DNA of 64,000 nt, taken from positions 1,057,001-1,121,000 of the forward strand of contig NZ_CP136422.1 in NCBI RefSeq assembly GCF_034355335.1, in the 5' to 3' direction. Positions 44,891 to 54,543 of the stretch are shown here, one piece after another. Every line of letters begins with the position of its first letter. Positions within the stretch are counted from its first letter, which is position 1. This DNA is from Blautia coccoides (GTDB taxonomy: Bacteria > Bacillota > Clostridia > Lachnospirales > Lachnospiraceae). The notes under the pieces are model-generated. The model saw only the letters and a list, made by a program, of their open reading frames with translations. It searched no databases and was not told where the DNA came from. Both the position numbers and the translations under genes were made by a program.

Positions 44891-46681
44891 ATGGAAAACA
44901 AAAACCCGAGACATTTATTTCATAAACTTTTTCTGAGCTATTCGGCAGTTCTGATCCTCATCGTCGGAGTGCTCATTTTATTTTTTATTTCATCCAGCAG
45001 AACCCGACTTCTGGAGACAAACCAGGATTATGCAGGAAAGCTTTGCGGCGAAGCGGTTCTGGAAGTGAGCCGCGCAAGCTCGGACGCGGATTACCTGCAC
45101 AGAGCGGTTTATCAAAACAGTTCAGAGCTGCAGGACCTGCTCAATTATTTCCGGTATGATACAGAGGAGTATCTCAGGCGTCATCTGGACACATATGCCT
45201 CCTCCAATACCCTGGACAACAAGGACATCTACAGCTATGTGGAAAATGCGTACTCCGCCTATCCCAATATCAAAAAAATAGAATTTATCAGCTATAACAA
45301 TAACAAGACAACAGTTTTTTATTCTGAAAATGATATACGCGTGAATGACAACGGAAGAGAGCGGAGAAAAGAAATTTTGGATGGAGGACTGGCATCCGCT
45401 GGTTCCTATTCTTTTCAGAAGGAGATCAGGGACCCTCTCAGCATGAGAGTAGAAGGATGCATCATCTTTACGTTTGACACGGGAGAGATGACAGAGCTTC
45501 AGGAAAAATATCCCATGGCGGAGCTATACTTGTACTACAAAAACGGTAATCAGGTATACCCCGGTGAAAATTCTCTGCTTTTAGATGATTTTCAGCAGGA
45601 GGACGCAGGTAAGAAGCTCAAGTCATACATACAGATCCAGAGTGTGGAGGATTACATAGTGGCCACCAGGCTGGATAAGCACACAGCCGCATCCATCCCT
45701 GCAGTTCATATTCTGGCTATACTGGGAATGGGGATTGCCCTGGTCATTGCCGGGGAGATTCTCATAAGCAGCTATCTGAAGAGACTCAGCGGGAGACTGG
45801 ACGGAATTCTCCAAGGGATGAACCAGGTGCAGACAGGAAATCTGAAGGTGCAGCTCCCAGAAAATGAACACGGAGACGAGCTGGATATGATCTCCCGGCA
45901 TTTTAATCTCATGTGTCAGGAGCTGGAATCGTATATCAGGAAAAGCTATCTGGCAGAGATCGAACAGCAGAACGCGGAGATGCAGGCTTTGCAGAGCCAG
46001 ATCAATCCGCATTTTCTGTACAATACTCTGGAGGCCATCCGCATGAAAGCCATCTGCAACGGGGACAGGGAGGTGGGGAAAATGCTCTACAGCCTGGCAG
46101 TCACATTCCGAAGCCAGCTAAAGGAAGCAGATGTGATAACTCTCATGCAGGAGATGCATTACTGTAAGAAATACTTGGAATTGTTTGAATACCGTTATCA
46201 GGGAAAATTCCACTCCAGTGTGGAGTGCGGGCCGGAACTTTCCAATATTCCGGTCATTAAATTCATCCTGCAGCCTATTATCGAGAATTATTTCATCCAT
46301 GGGATCCGTATGGAGGAGAATGACAATGAGATCAATATTTATGCGAGACGCGCAGGGGAGGATTTATTTATCCATGTAGAAGACAATGGAAGGGGAATGC
46401 CTGAGAAGGATATGGAGAGCAAGAACCGTGAGCTTGCCAATAATGAGATGGATACCCGCAAATCCATTGGGGTGACCAATGTGAACCGCAGGCTGAAAGC
46501 AGCCTACGGTGATACCTGCGGTGTGTTCTTAACGGCAAATCATCCCCGGGGAATGCATGTGATATTGAAGGTAAAAGTCAAGGAGAGGGAAACAGATGAA
46601 GAGAGTAATGCTGGTGGAGGACGAGGAGCTGATCCTTCAGGGAATAAGGAACATAATAGACTGGGAGAAACTGGGACTTGA
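44891..46681 (+). CDS. Sensor histidine kinase, YesM type, next to IS110
   Basis: A 596-residue membrane kinase. ATG 44891 is preferred (TAGGAGG in front) over an upstream in-frame ATG at 44861. Membrane segments lie near 16-38 and 280-300 with a large extracellular sensor between them. The HAMP linker follows, then QSQINPHFLYNTLEAIRMK with phospho-acceptor His374, FILQPIIENYFIHGI and DNGRGM. Its last 86 bases overlap the regulator gene, giving a 28-residue Gly/Asn-rich tail. The IS lies just 30 bases upstream and may have displaced its promoter. Confidence 0.9.
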   Translation: MENKNPRHLFHKLFLSYSAVLILIVGVLILFFISSSRTRLLETNQDYAGKLCGEAVLEVSRASSDADYLHRAVYQNSSELQDLLNYFRYDTEEYLRRHLDTYASSNTLDNKDIYSYVENAYSAYPNIKKIEFISYNNNKTTVFYSENDIRVNDNGRERRKEILDGGLASAGSYSFQKEIRDPLSMRVEGCIIFTFDTGEMTELQEKYPMAELYLYYKNGNQVYPGENSLLLDDFQQEDAGKKLKSYIQIQSVEDYIVATRLDKHTAASIPAVHILAILGMGIALVIAGEILISSYLKRLSGRLDGILQGMNQVQTGNLKVQLPENEHGDELDMISRHFNLMCQELESYIRKSYLAEIEQQNAEMQALQSQINPHFLYNTLEAIRMKAICNGDREVGKMLYSLAVTFRSQLKEADVITLMQEMHYCKKYLELFEYRYQGKFHSSVECGPELSNIPVIKFILQPIIENYFIHGIRMEENDNEINIYARRAGEDLFIHVEDNGRGMPEKDMESKNRELANNEMDTRKSIGVTNVNRRLKAAYGDTCGVFLTANHPRGMHVILKVKVKERETDEESNAGGGRGADPSGNKEHNRLGETGT

Positions 46682-48146
46682 CGTGGTCCATATGGCACAC
46701 AACGGAAAAGAGGCACTGTCCCTGTGGGAGAAGGAGCCTGTGGACCTGGTGGTGACAGATGTGGAGATGCCTGTGATGAACGGACTGAATCTCTTAAAGG
46801 AGATCAGAAGCAGGGACGAGAGAGTGCGGTTTGTCATTCTCACAGGCTATGATGAATTTGAATATGCCAGAAAAGCGATCCAGCTTGACGTGGAGGATTA
46901 CATCTTAAAACCTATCGACGAGGTGCAGCTTGAGACCGTGGTAAAAAACGCACTCATAAAACTTCAGGAGATGGACCGGGATAAAGCAAAGAATATGGAA
47001 GACCGCATCGGATGGCAGAAGTTTTTGGAGGGAGGGATATCGGAGGAGGAGCGGAAAACCTTTCTCGCGCTTTTGCCGAAGGTGAAAAAATCAGAGCTTT
47101 TGTCAGCAGCGGTCATGAAGATTGACAGCAGAAGTATGCGCAAGGGCGATATGTCCGAGCTTTTGTCCATCCTGCAGGAGGAAGAGTGCAGAGTGATCCA
47201 TCTGAAGGCAGACACCCTGCTCTTGATCGAAGGCTTTCAGACAGACTACACCTGGGATGACGGAGAGGGGGAGACTGCCAGAAAAGTCAGGGCGGAGATC
47301 CACAGCCGTTTCTCCTATCTGCAGAACCGTCTGGAGAGTGAACTGGGTATCTTTACATTTATCAGCATCGGTCCTTCTTTTCGTGATCACAGCAGCCTTC
47401 CAGAGGCATACCGGGAGGCCATGCGGATGCAGAAATACCGGATGCTGGACGGATACGGAAGCTGCGTGGACGATAACCACATTAAGAACCGGGGATCAAA
47501 GGATGTGGCCATTGATGAGGCACAGTTGCGTAAGATGATACTGCAGAAGGACAGGGACGGGGCCATTGACTATATTGAAGATCTGTTCATCAATAATATA
47601 CGCAAGGACGCGGACGTGAATAATCTTTATCAGACTGCCCTTAAGATCGCCATGCTGTTGTGGGATATCAAAGGGGAGTATAAGCTGGAAGAGAAGAACA
47701 TGCAGGATCTGTCTGATATGGTGGAGGGGATTTACGGGGCAGAGGATATCTTTGGCCTGAAAACTATGTTTATCTCAGAGATTTCGGAGATCATCACATA
47801 CCTGCACGCGGAGAATTCTGCGTATACGCCAGTGGTAAAGCAGATCATGACGGAAGTGCAGAAGAATTATAAAGAGGAACTGAGCCTGAAGACGCTGGCC
47901 TATAAGTATCATATGAACGCATCTTATCTGGGACAGATCTTCCAGAAAGAGGTGGGGTGTTCCTTTACCCAGTATCTGAGCAATACTAAGAATGGAATTG
48001 CTAAGGATTTGATCCTGAATACCAACCGCAGGATCAATGACATTGCCCAGGAAGTGGGATATACGGATACCAGTTATTTTTACAGGAAGTTTAAGCAGTG
48101 CTACGGGGTATCACCGGCTTCCCTTCGGGAGATGAAAAAATATTAG
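46596..48146 (+). CDS. Response regulator with AraC-type DNA-binding domain, YesN type
   Basis: A 516-residue regulator. The receiver domain has Asp55 in VVTDVEMPVMNG and the switch Lys in YILKPIDE. A middle domain of about 250 residues leads to two AraC helix-turn-helix motifs (LSLKTLAYKYHMNASYLGQIF and INDIAQEVGYTDTSYFYRKFK, quoted regions about residues 428-505). Its ATG, with AAGGAGAGG ahead, lies inside the kinase gene. The pair acts as a carbohydrate or stress signalling system; its target may be locus 1 or the downstream regulon. Confidence 0.93.
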   Translation: MKRVMLVEDEELILQGIRNIIDWEKLGLDVVHMAHNGKEALSLWEKEPVDLVVTDVEMPVMNGLNLLKEIRSRDERVRFVILTGYDEFEYARKAIQLDVEDYILKPIDEVQLETVVKNALIKLQEMDRDKAKNMEDRIGWQKFLEGGISEEERKTFLALLPKVKKSELLSAAVMKIDSRSMRKGDMSELLSILQEEECRVIHLKADTLLLIEGFQTDYTWDDGEGETARKVRAEIHSRFSYLQNRLESELGIFTFISIGPSFRDHSSLPEAYREAMRMQKYRMLDGYGSCVDDNHIKNRGSKDVAIDEAQLRKMILQKDRDGAIDYIEDLFINNIRKDADVNNLYQTALKIAMLLWDIKGEYKLEEKNMQDLSDMVEGIYGAEDIFGLKTMFISEISEIITYLHAENSAYTPVVKQIMTEVQKNYKEELSLKTLAYKYHMNASYLGQIFQKEVGCSFTQYLSNTKNGIAKDLILNTNRRINDIAQEVGYTDTSYFYRKFKQCYGVSPASLREMKKY

Positions 48147-48158
48147 AAAAACAAAAAA

Positions 48159-48194
48159 AGAAGTGCTGCCGGGAGATTTCCGGGCGGCACTTCA
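48159..48194. terminator. Bidirectional terminator between yesN-type and MFS genes
   Basis: Arms at 48161-48173 and 48180-48192 form a nearly perfect stem (AAGTGCTGCC with GGCGGCACTT, one G-T style mismatch). A-rich sequence precedes and T-rich sequence follows. Confidence 0.85.
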
Positions 48195-48199
48195 GCTTT

Positions 48200-49465
48200 T
48201 TAAAGGTTTTTAGACAGGGTGTTTTCACCCAGAGATTTTATGATACAGACCAGAAGAGCCGCGGCAGTCACTATGATCCAGCTCGTAACAGTTGCGGTCC
48301 AGCCCAGACGGTCTACCATAACCCCGATGAAAAAGGTGGAAACTGCGGTGCCGAGATAGGCTACAGAGTTCAGAAATCCGGATACAGTGGAGACACGTCC
48401 CTGCTTTTCATAGTTTAAGGGCAGCAGATTGACAAACAGGGTATTGACCGCCATCATGGAAGCAGTGATAAGCGCGAACAGTATCACAGTCAGGACAATG
48501 GACAGACTGCCTGCCAGACGTATACCGGTCAGTGCGGCTACAGCCAGCAGGAAAAAGGGAACAGCGGCTTTTATGGCCCGTCTGCCCGCTCTGCGGTATA
48601 CATACTGTGCAGCATATGCACCTGTGAGATTTACCATGGGTAGAACCGTTGTCACAAGTACAGAGAGAGACGGAGAAGTCAGAAAAGTTTTGCTGATGAA
48701 GGTAGGCACCCATGTGGCCACGCCGTCTTTCAGCATTCCGTGGACAAGCACCGGAAATATGGCTGCCAGCAGGCCAGAACGGAACAAAAGAGAGGAAAAT
48801 GGTATGGCCTTGGTGTTTGGAGGTGTGGGATCGGAAGCATCAGAGGTCTTTGTTTCCTCTGTTCCGTGTTCCAGGCTGTACCGCTCAATACGGCCAAAAC
48901 CAAAGAACCAGACCGCTGCCATAAGGCCCAGACAGAGGGCCGCAGCGCCAAACACGGCTTTCCAGCCTGCCAGCCACATGACTGCCGCCGCCAATAGATA
49001 GGCCCCCAGGGTTCCGGCTACCTGTGAGGAGACAATGTGGATACAGTAGCGCACCTTCTGCGCCTCCTGCAGCATTTCCGCAAAAATACGGATGATGGGA
49101 GGCCAGATCATTGACTGGGCATAACCGTTGATCCCCCAGACCAGGGCCATGAGGAAAAAGGAATCCACAAATCCCATAACGAAATTGGCGGCAGCGGCAG
49201 CAGCCAGTCCGGTAAATATCATACGTCCGGGATGAAACCTGTCACCCAGCAGTCCATTGCACATCTGCCCAATGCCGTAGGCGAAGAAATATACCATACT
49301 GATGAAACCTGCCTGGGATCCGGCAAGTACCTGTTCATCGATCATGGCTGTCATGGCGGAAGAGAAGTTCAGCCGTCCGATATAGGAGGTGAAGTAGGCC
49401 AGCCAGCACAGAAGGAACAGACAGAATGCCATTTTATTACTTTCAAGCTTGTGAAATCTTTTCAT
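48200..49465 (-). CDS. MFS transporter, organophosphate antiporter-like
   Basis: A 421-residue protein of twelve membrane segments. ATG 49465 is used since the AAAAGGGGT site lies just before it. Early phrases CWLAYFTSYIGRLNFSSAM and INGYAQSMIWPPIIRIFAEM resemble the GlpT/UhpT (OPA) group, which swaps organic phosphates for inorganic phosphate. It is the last gene of the leftward operon, 93 bases after the regulator. OPA membership is by pattern only; another sugar carrier is possible. Confidence 0.75.
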   Translation of the reverse strand: MKRFHKLESNKMAFCLFLLCWLAYFTSYIGRLNFSSAMTAMIDEQVLAGSQAGFISMVYFFAYGIGQMCNGLLGDRFHPGRMIFTGLAAAAAANFVMGFVDSFFLMALVWGINGYAQSMIWPPIIRIFAEMLQEAQKVRYCIHIVSSQVAGTLGAYLLAAAVMWLAGWKAVFGAAALCLGLMAAVWFFGFGRIERYSLEHGTEETKTSDASDPTPPNTKAIPFSSLLFRSGLLAAIFPVLVHGMLKDGVATWVPTFISKTFLTSPSLSVLVTTVLPMVNLTGAYAAQYVYRRAGRRAIKAAVPFFLLAVAALTGIRLAGSLSIVLTVILFALITASMMAVNTLFVNLLPLNYEKQGRVSTVSGFLNSVAYLGTAVSTFFIGVMVDRLGWTATVTSWIIVTAAALLVCIIKSLGENTLSKNL

Positions 49466-49558
49466 GAGAGATACCCCTTTTTTCTTTTTTCGCTCTTCAA
49501 TATACACCAGATCGGAAAAAGGAGAAATGGATATATCACCATTTTGAAGTAGATATTT

Positions 49559-51178
49559 CTACATGGATGTATCAAGCCTGTATTGCTGACGGTACTGGAG
49601 GGGCGTTACTCCGGTCGTCTTTTTAAAGACCCGGAAAAAATACTGGCTGTCCTCATAGCCTACATTTTCTGCGATCTCGATCACACTTAGATCCGTGTCT
49701 TTTAGGTACTCCCTGGCTTTTTCCATTCGGACCTCTGTGATATAGTTCACTGCTGACTGGTCCAGTTCCTTTTTGAAGACAGAAGAAAAGTAGTTGGGAC
49801 TCATGTTGTAAAGCTCAGCCAGGCCGTTTATAGAGAGATTTTCGTTGTAGTGTTTTTTGATATACTGGGTAGCAAGCTGAATCTTATCTTTTGAACTTGC
49901 GTCCTGCATTCCATGTTTGCTGATACAGTCTGAGATGGTCTCTGAGATATAGCTGTGGATTTTTTGGGGAAGGCATAGCTCATCCAGCGCCCGGAAGTTG
50001 TGCAGAAGGTCTTCCACACCGATATACTTGCGTATCTCAGGCTCGTAGTATTTCAGGAGAAGATTCAGGATGCGCACCCAAAGGATACGGACATAGGAGA
50101 CACCGCAGCTTTGAAGCATTTCCTCTGAGAACAATTGGGAGAGGAGCTTGAGGATGCTGTTCACATTACCCTGGATCAGATACTGTTCCAGAAAATACAA
50201 TTCCGAGGAGGGAAAGGATTTTCCGGAGAAGACAGTGTTGTCTTCGTAGAAGTAAAGGTTTCCGTCACCGTAGATGGTCCGCTGTCGAAGGGCGGATTCA
50301 GCCTCTCCCAAGATTCCTGATGAGAGTCTGTGGGTCTGACTGCTGGTGCCCATGGTCAGATAAATACCCATCTGCTTTTCCAGTACAGCCCGCATCTCCA
50401 GGAAGAACTGTTCCACCTCCCTGCGGAGAGAAGCGTGTTCACCCCTGCTCTCAAAGACAGCGTACATCTGGTACCTGTGGATGATACTGTTCACCAGAAG
50501 TACCTTGCCGGGGGAGCGGATCTCGTCAAATACATTTTTTACTGCAAAGCGGATCAATTCCGTGTCATCTTTGCAGAAGTTGTTCTCACAGCTTTTCTCC
50601 TCAATGTTGATGATCCCCAGAAGAAGGCGGTTTTCCGGGGCGCAGGAGATTCTATGATAGAATGCCGGATATTTGTCATTTCCGGAGTTGTCACGCCCAG
50701 GCTCATGAAGGAGGGCGTTGACCTCCTTTTCCAGTGTGTATGCAGTGTTCTTTTCCTCCAGCTTTTTTCTGGAGGTCATATCCCGGCGTATTCTGGTGTC
50801 CTGCTCTACGTGTGTGATGAGTTTCTCCATCTCTTCCTTCAGGTCATTGTTGGACAGGGGTTTCAGAAGATAAGCACTGGTACCCAGGTTCAGCGCAGTC
50901 TTGGCATATTCAAATTCGGCATAACCGCTTAACACCATGAAACGCAGATGAGGGGAGAGCTTCTTGGCCTCCCGTATGAAGGCAAGCCCGTCCATATCAG
51001 GCATCCTGATATCCGTGACGACAATGGATATATCATGCAGCCTGACTGCCTCCAGTGCCTCAGTGCCGGTTTCTGCCTCCAGTATCTCCCCGAATTCAAA
51101 CCCCAGATAACTAAGACGTGCGATCAGGCCTTTTCTTATAAGCTCCTCATCATCTGCTATCAGCAGGTTTATTTTCAT
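49559..51178 (-). CDS. Response regulator with AraC-type domain, YesN type (leftward operon)
   Basis: A 539-residue regulator. ATG 51178 (AAGGAGAA in front) is chosen over an open frame extending 45 codons upstream. Receiver Asp56 lies in VVTDIRMPDMDG, and the switch Lys in YLLKPLS. The C-terminal AraC domain shows LSINGLAELYNMSPNYFSSVF and VIEIAENVGYEDSQYFFRVFKK (regions about 440-520). It overlaps the kinase gene by 29 bases. It most likely activates the divergent sugar-phosphate regulon. Confidence 0.93.
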   Translation of the reverse strand: MKINLLIADDEELIRKGLIARLSYLGFEFGEILEAETGTEALEAVRLHDISIVVTDIRMPDMDGLAFIREAKKLSPHLRFMVLSGYAEFEYAKTALNLGTSAYLLKPLSNNDLKEEMEKLITHVEQDTRIRRDMTSRKKLEEKNTAYTLEKEVNALLHEPGRDNSGNDKYPAFYHRISCAPENRLLLGIINIEEKSCENNFCKDDTELIRFAVKNVFDEIRSPGKVLLVNSIIHRYQMYAVFESRGEHASLRREVEQFFLEMRAVLEKQMGIYLTMGTSSQTHRLSSGILGEAESALRQRTIYGDGNLYFYEDNTVFSGKSFPSSELYFLEQYLIQGNVNSILKLLSQLFSEEMLQSCGVSYVRILWVRILNLLLKYYEPEIRKYIGVEDLLHNFRALDELCLPQKIHSYISETISDCISKHGMQDASSKDKIQLATQYIKKHYNENLSINGLAELYNMSPNYFSSVFKKELDQSAVNYITEVRMEKAREYLKDTDLSVIEIAENVGYEDSQYFFRVFKKTTGVTPLQYRQQYRLDTSM

Positions 51179-52928
51179 CTGTTTGTTCTCCTTTCCGAAT
51201 GAGCGGCAGGCGTATATCAAACTGGCTGCCATAGTGAAGGGTGCTTTTAATGGTAATTCCGTACTGGTCTCCGCAGGCAAGCTTGATCCTCTGGTTGACA
51301 TTGCGGATACCAATGTTAAGTCCTGTTTTCGTTAGATTGTCAGCTACATGAATGGAGCGGTTCAATTCCTCAACCTTCTGGATGTCCATGCCCACACCGT
51401 CATCCTCCACACGTATCATCAGACTGTCTTCCTCCTCCCAGACGGAAAGCTCCAGGGTGCCTGTAGTGGTCTGCTTCACCAGTCCGTGCAGAATGGCATT
51501 TTCAACGATGGGCTGAAGGATAAAGCGGAGTGTCATGGCGTTGTCCGTATCTATAGAGATATTATAGAATACCTCAAAACGATTGCCGTACCGTTTTTTT
51601 ATGATAAAGATATAATTCTGTACATGGCCCAGTTCCTGTGCAACAGTCACAAATTCCCCATAATTCTTTCCGAGATTATAGCGGAAGATCTCTCCCAGTT
51701 TTTGACAGATATCACAGATGTCAAATACCTGTTTCACTGCAGCCATGGAGCTGATGGTTTCCAGCGTGTTGTAAAGGAAATGGGGATTGATCTGTAGCTG
51801 CAGGTTTTTCAACTGCGCTTTCTTGTTCTCAAGTTCCCGGATGTAGTTTTTCTGGATCAGAGAATCCAGTTTGCCAAGCATGTGGGAAAACTGCCGGTCC
51901 AGCTCTGCTATCTCATCATTGCCTGCTATAGGCCCGTAGATGTTCAGATCACCTGTCTCTGCAGTGTGGAATTTTTGTACCAGGCAGCCAACCCTGGCTG
52001 AAAAGTTCCGGCTGTAGAGCCAGGACCAGAACAGTATGAGCAGGGTGACGCAGAGCATGATGGGCAGGACCATTTGTCTAACCGCCTGCTGTTTGGCCTT
52101 GAGCTGATGACTGTCAAACAGAAGAAGTACATTCAGGGAACATCCCTTCAGATGCTCCTGTTTGATGGTAAAACCGTCGATCAATTCTGAAGTATCCTGG
52201 CTTCCAAGCCATGCGTTCAAGAGGAAATTCTTTCCGGGTGCTGAGGAATAGAGAATCTTGTTGTCATCACTGAAGACAATGACCTCATAGGAGGAATCCC
52301 CTTCATTAGCTGTGGCTGCAGGCCTGAAGATGAGATCCATATACAGATCCAGTTTCAGAAAGCCAAGCTGCTTTTTTTCATAATTGTGGATGTTCACATC
52401 TTCAATGTTTTTTACAAATGAAAGAACAGGAACATTGCCAGCGCTGGAGATATAGCTAAAGCCGCCCTCCTTTATGGCACGTTCCTGCAGAAACCATTCT
52501 TCATGTCCGGCCTCCTTGACCATGGAAGCACGTTTTCCGTATACGGGGTATTCGTCAATATCAGAGTAAAGCATACAGTTGCGGATCTCTTTCTGACGGT
52601 CCAGGAGCAGGGATTTTGTCACCTCACTGCTGATCTGTTCCCCTTTAATGTAAGGACTTTCTGTCTGATCCACCAGAGCTTCCAGAATCACCGTATTGTC
52701 TGCGATCACATCCAGGCTGTATTGATACTGGGTCAGTTTTTCATCAATATTTTTTATGTACTGAGAGGTCATCTGCAGGTAGGAATTGGAAAGTTCGGTC
52801 TTGACCATGTTCTCCAGCTTGTAGAACAGAAAACTTGTGATGGACAAGGTGGGGATCAGACTGATCAAAAGAGTAAAGACAACAAGCTGCGTGAAAATGC
52901 GGTGCGAGTAAATACCTTTCCATTTCAT
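51150..52928 (-). CDS. Sensor histidine kinase, YesM type (leftward operon)
   Basis: A 592-residue membrane kinase. ATG 52928 is chosen with GGGATG as weak ribosome site; the longer frame would run into the PHP gene. Membrane segments are near 14-34 and 290-310 with a sensor domain between. HAMP residues (RVGCLVQKFHTAETG) lead to LQINPHFLYNTLETI with His383, then FILQPIVENAILHGL and DDGVGMD. It sits between the PHP and regulator genes, so its expression rises with the enzymes it may control. Confidence 0.92.
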   Translation of the reverse strand: MKWKGIYSHRIFTQLVVFTLLISLIPTLSITSFLFYKLENMVKTELSNSYLQMTSQYIKNIDEKLTQYQYSLDVIADNTVILEALVDQTESPYIKGEQISSEVTKSLLLDRQKEIRNCMLYSDIDEYPVYGKRASMVKEAGHEEWFLQERAIKEGGFSYISSAGNVPVLSFVKNIEDVNIHNYEKKQLGFLKLDLYMDLIFRPAATANEGDSSYEVIVFSDDNKILYSSAPGKNFLLNAWLGSQDTSELIDGFTIKQEHLKGCSLNVLLLFDSHQLKAKQQAVRQMVLPIMLCVTLLILFWSWLYSRNFSARVGCLVQKFHTAETGDLNIYGPIAGNDEIAELDRQFSHMLGKLDSLIQKNYIRELENKKAQLKNLQLQINPHFLYNTLETISSMAAVKQVFDICDICQKLGEIFRYNLGKNYGEFVTVAQELGHVQNYIFIIKKRYGNRFEVFYNISIDTDNAMTLRFILQPIVENAILHGLVKQTTTGTLELSVWEEEDSLMIRVEDDGVGMDIQKVEELNRSIHVADNLTKTGLNIGIRNVNQRIKLACGDQYGITIKSTLHYGSQFDIRLPLIRKGEQTDENKPADSR

Positions 52929-52932
52929 AACA

Positions 52933-53871
52933 TCACATCCCGGACAAGCGGTTCTGCTTTGTAAAATGCAGAACAGGGGAAACACAGACCAGGTTTTCAA
53001 TCTCTGTGGTCTTATAGTATAGTTTTGGAATTACATATTCCGCGTCATTTAGTCTGTCTATGGGGAATATCCGGTCAGGGGCCGTCTTGTAGGTTTCCGC
53101 TGCGGTCTTGAGTGTGATCAGGTACTGGGAGGCATCCGGGCAGGAAAAGCCCGGTTTTTTTGTGTCAGCCAAATGGAATGAAAGCGCGCGGCTGTCAGGA
53201 GTCATAGAAATCTCCAGAACAGGGCCTTTGGAGATACAGGTTTTCTGGCTGCGGATGGCCTGTTCCAGTTCAGAGGCGGCGTCTCCTCCCGGTTCTCCGT
53301 TAACAAAGGTTGCGAACTGGCCTCCCATTTCCCAGCGTCCGTGCAGATCCATACCGCAGGTCATGGCAATGGGCCAGCCTTTCAGCACCAGATCTTCCCA
53401 GAAAAGCAGCCCCTTTTCATTGACTTGGTGAAGGGGTTCAGGATTATTGAAAATTTCAATAAAATCCACACAACTGTAATCGGTAAGCTCCATCTCAAAG
53501 CGGCAACCCCGGGCAAAGGGATAGCCATAGGAAAACGGGTGGGCAATGCCTGCCAGAGCGTTCTTTTTGCGGACAGCCTGAAACAGAAGCTCAGGGCGGC
53601 GGTCAATGGTTTCCCAGGGGACATACTCTTTTAAGTTCAGGCAGAGGATATGTCCGTAATAGGTGGTGTATTCCATGCCGTAGATACATTGTATACCGGA
53701 GCTGCGTCCTGAAAGCAGTTTCTGCATCTTGGGGTGTCCGGATATGGTATTATGGTCAGTAAGGCCAAAGGCGTCCACCTGGTCTGCCTCCATCCATAGA
53801 AGCAGATCTTCACATGTGAGGGACGCGTCGGATTCTGTAGTGTGATTGTGTAATTCCATTCGTTTATACAT
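52933..53871 (-). CDS. PHP-domain phosphoesterase, first (leftward operon)
   Basis: A 312-residue cytoplasmic protein of the PHP superfamily. The N-terminal metal site is visible as MELHNHTTESDA, followed by FGLTDHNTISG and later GIAHPFSYG and TCGMDLHGR, the usual His/Asp ligands. PHP proteins are mostly phosphoesterases with two or three metals. ATG 53871 has AAGGAGG ahead. The C-terminal 100 residues form a beta-rich extension. It lies 4 bases upstream of the kinase gene. Confidence 0.82.
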   Translation of the reverse strand: MYKRMELHNHTTESDASLTCEDLLLWMEADQVDAFGLTDHNTISGHPKMQKLLSGRSSGIQCIYGMEYTTYYGHILCLNLKEYVPWETIDRRPELLFQAVRKKNALAGIAHPFSYGYPFARGCRFEMELTDYSCVDFIEIFNNPEPLHQVNEKGLLFWEDLVLKGWPIAMTCGMDLHGRWEMGGQFATFVNGEPGGDAASELEQAIRSQKTCISKGPVLEISMTPDSRALSFHLADTKKPGFSCPDASQYLITLKTAAETYKTAPDRIFPIDRLNDAEYVIPKLYYKTTEIENLVCVSPVLHFTKQNRLSGM

Positions 53872-53881
53872 GATAACCTCC

Positions 53882-54343
53882 TTATCTGGCAGATACCTGC
53901 AGTGTGTAATTTGTATTGTCCATGAGCACATTGAAGACGAGTATGGTCACTTTGAGGACTCCCTCAAGATCCGGCTGAGGCAGACAGCCCTCTGTGGCAG
54001 AGGAGGAGCAAAAGTGCATGTGTCTGTTGGTGAGCTGACGGTGGACGCAGCCCATGAATTTGTCATTGAGCATTGCCAGTGTATGGATCTCGGTCTTGGC
54101 ATTCTCAACGATTTCCGCTACCGGGTCAGCGCCGGGAGGCAGTTCCAGGCCATAATTGCTGCGGCAATAGTCTGTCAGCTCCCTGACCATGTCTTCTGTC
54201 ACGTCCGCGGCTGTGTATTTTTGTTTATCAAAAGAAAATTCGATGTCCAGCTCTTCGTATTTCCGATCCAGGCATACGGTGTAGGAAATCTGTCCGATAA
54301 AATCTTTGGACAGGGTTCCTCCGGCTTTATAAAGTAATTGCAT
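53882..54343 (-). CDS. Unknown protein heading the leftward operon
   Basis: A 153-residue protein I do not recognise. ATG 54343 has AGGAGGAG in front. It has no signal peptide or membrane segment. The fold looks alpha/beta with an N-terminal beta part (FIGQISYTVCLDRKYEELDIEF), a helix (EDMVRELTDYCRSNYG) and a Cys/His-containing middle (CVHRQLTNRHMHFCSSS) that might bind metal. It lies 10 bases ahead of the PHP gene, so it may be a partner or chaperone of that enzyme. Confidence 0.6.
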   Translation of the reverse strand: MQLLYKAGGTLSKDFIGQISYTVCLDRKYEELDIEFSFDKQKYTAADVTEDMVRELTDYCRSNYGLELPPGADPVAEIVENAKTEIHTLAMLNDKFMGCVHRQLTNRHMHFCSSSATEGCLPQPDLEGVLKVTILVFNVLMDNTNYTLQVSAR

Positions 54344-54383
54344 AAATGTCTCCTCCTGAAAAGTGTTGATAGAATTTGGGTAA

Positions 54384-54412
54384 ATGATACTACATATAAA
54401 ATGCGGATTCAA
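54384..54412 (-). promoter_or_regulatory. Promoter of the leftward operon
   Basis: On the minus strand TTGAAT (54412-54407) and TATCAT (54389-54384) with 17-base spacing form a good promoter. It reads toward the unknown protein. A separate TATAAT at 54488-54493 reads rightward for the other operon, with a weak -35. Operator sites for the AraC-type regulator are likely in between but not identifiable by eye. Confidence 0.6.
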
Positions 54413-54543
54413 TAGATTTAAGGTTATCGTAGAATTGTCCATTATTTTTCTGAGATATCTTCATTCTTTTTCAGAGAGAAAGTGCCTTATAATATGCCCA
54501 TGCCGATTTTCGGAGGCAGAATTTTGAGAAAAGAGGATAAAAG

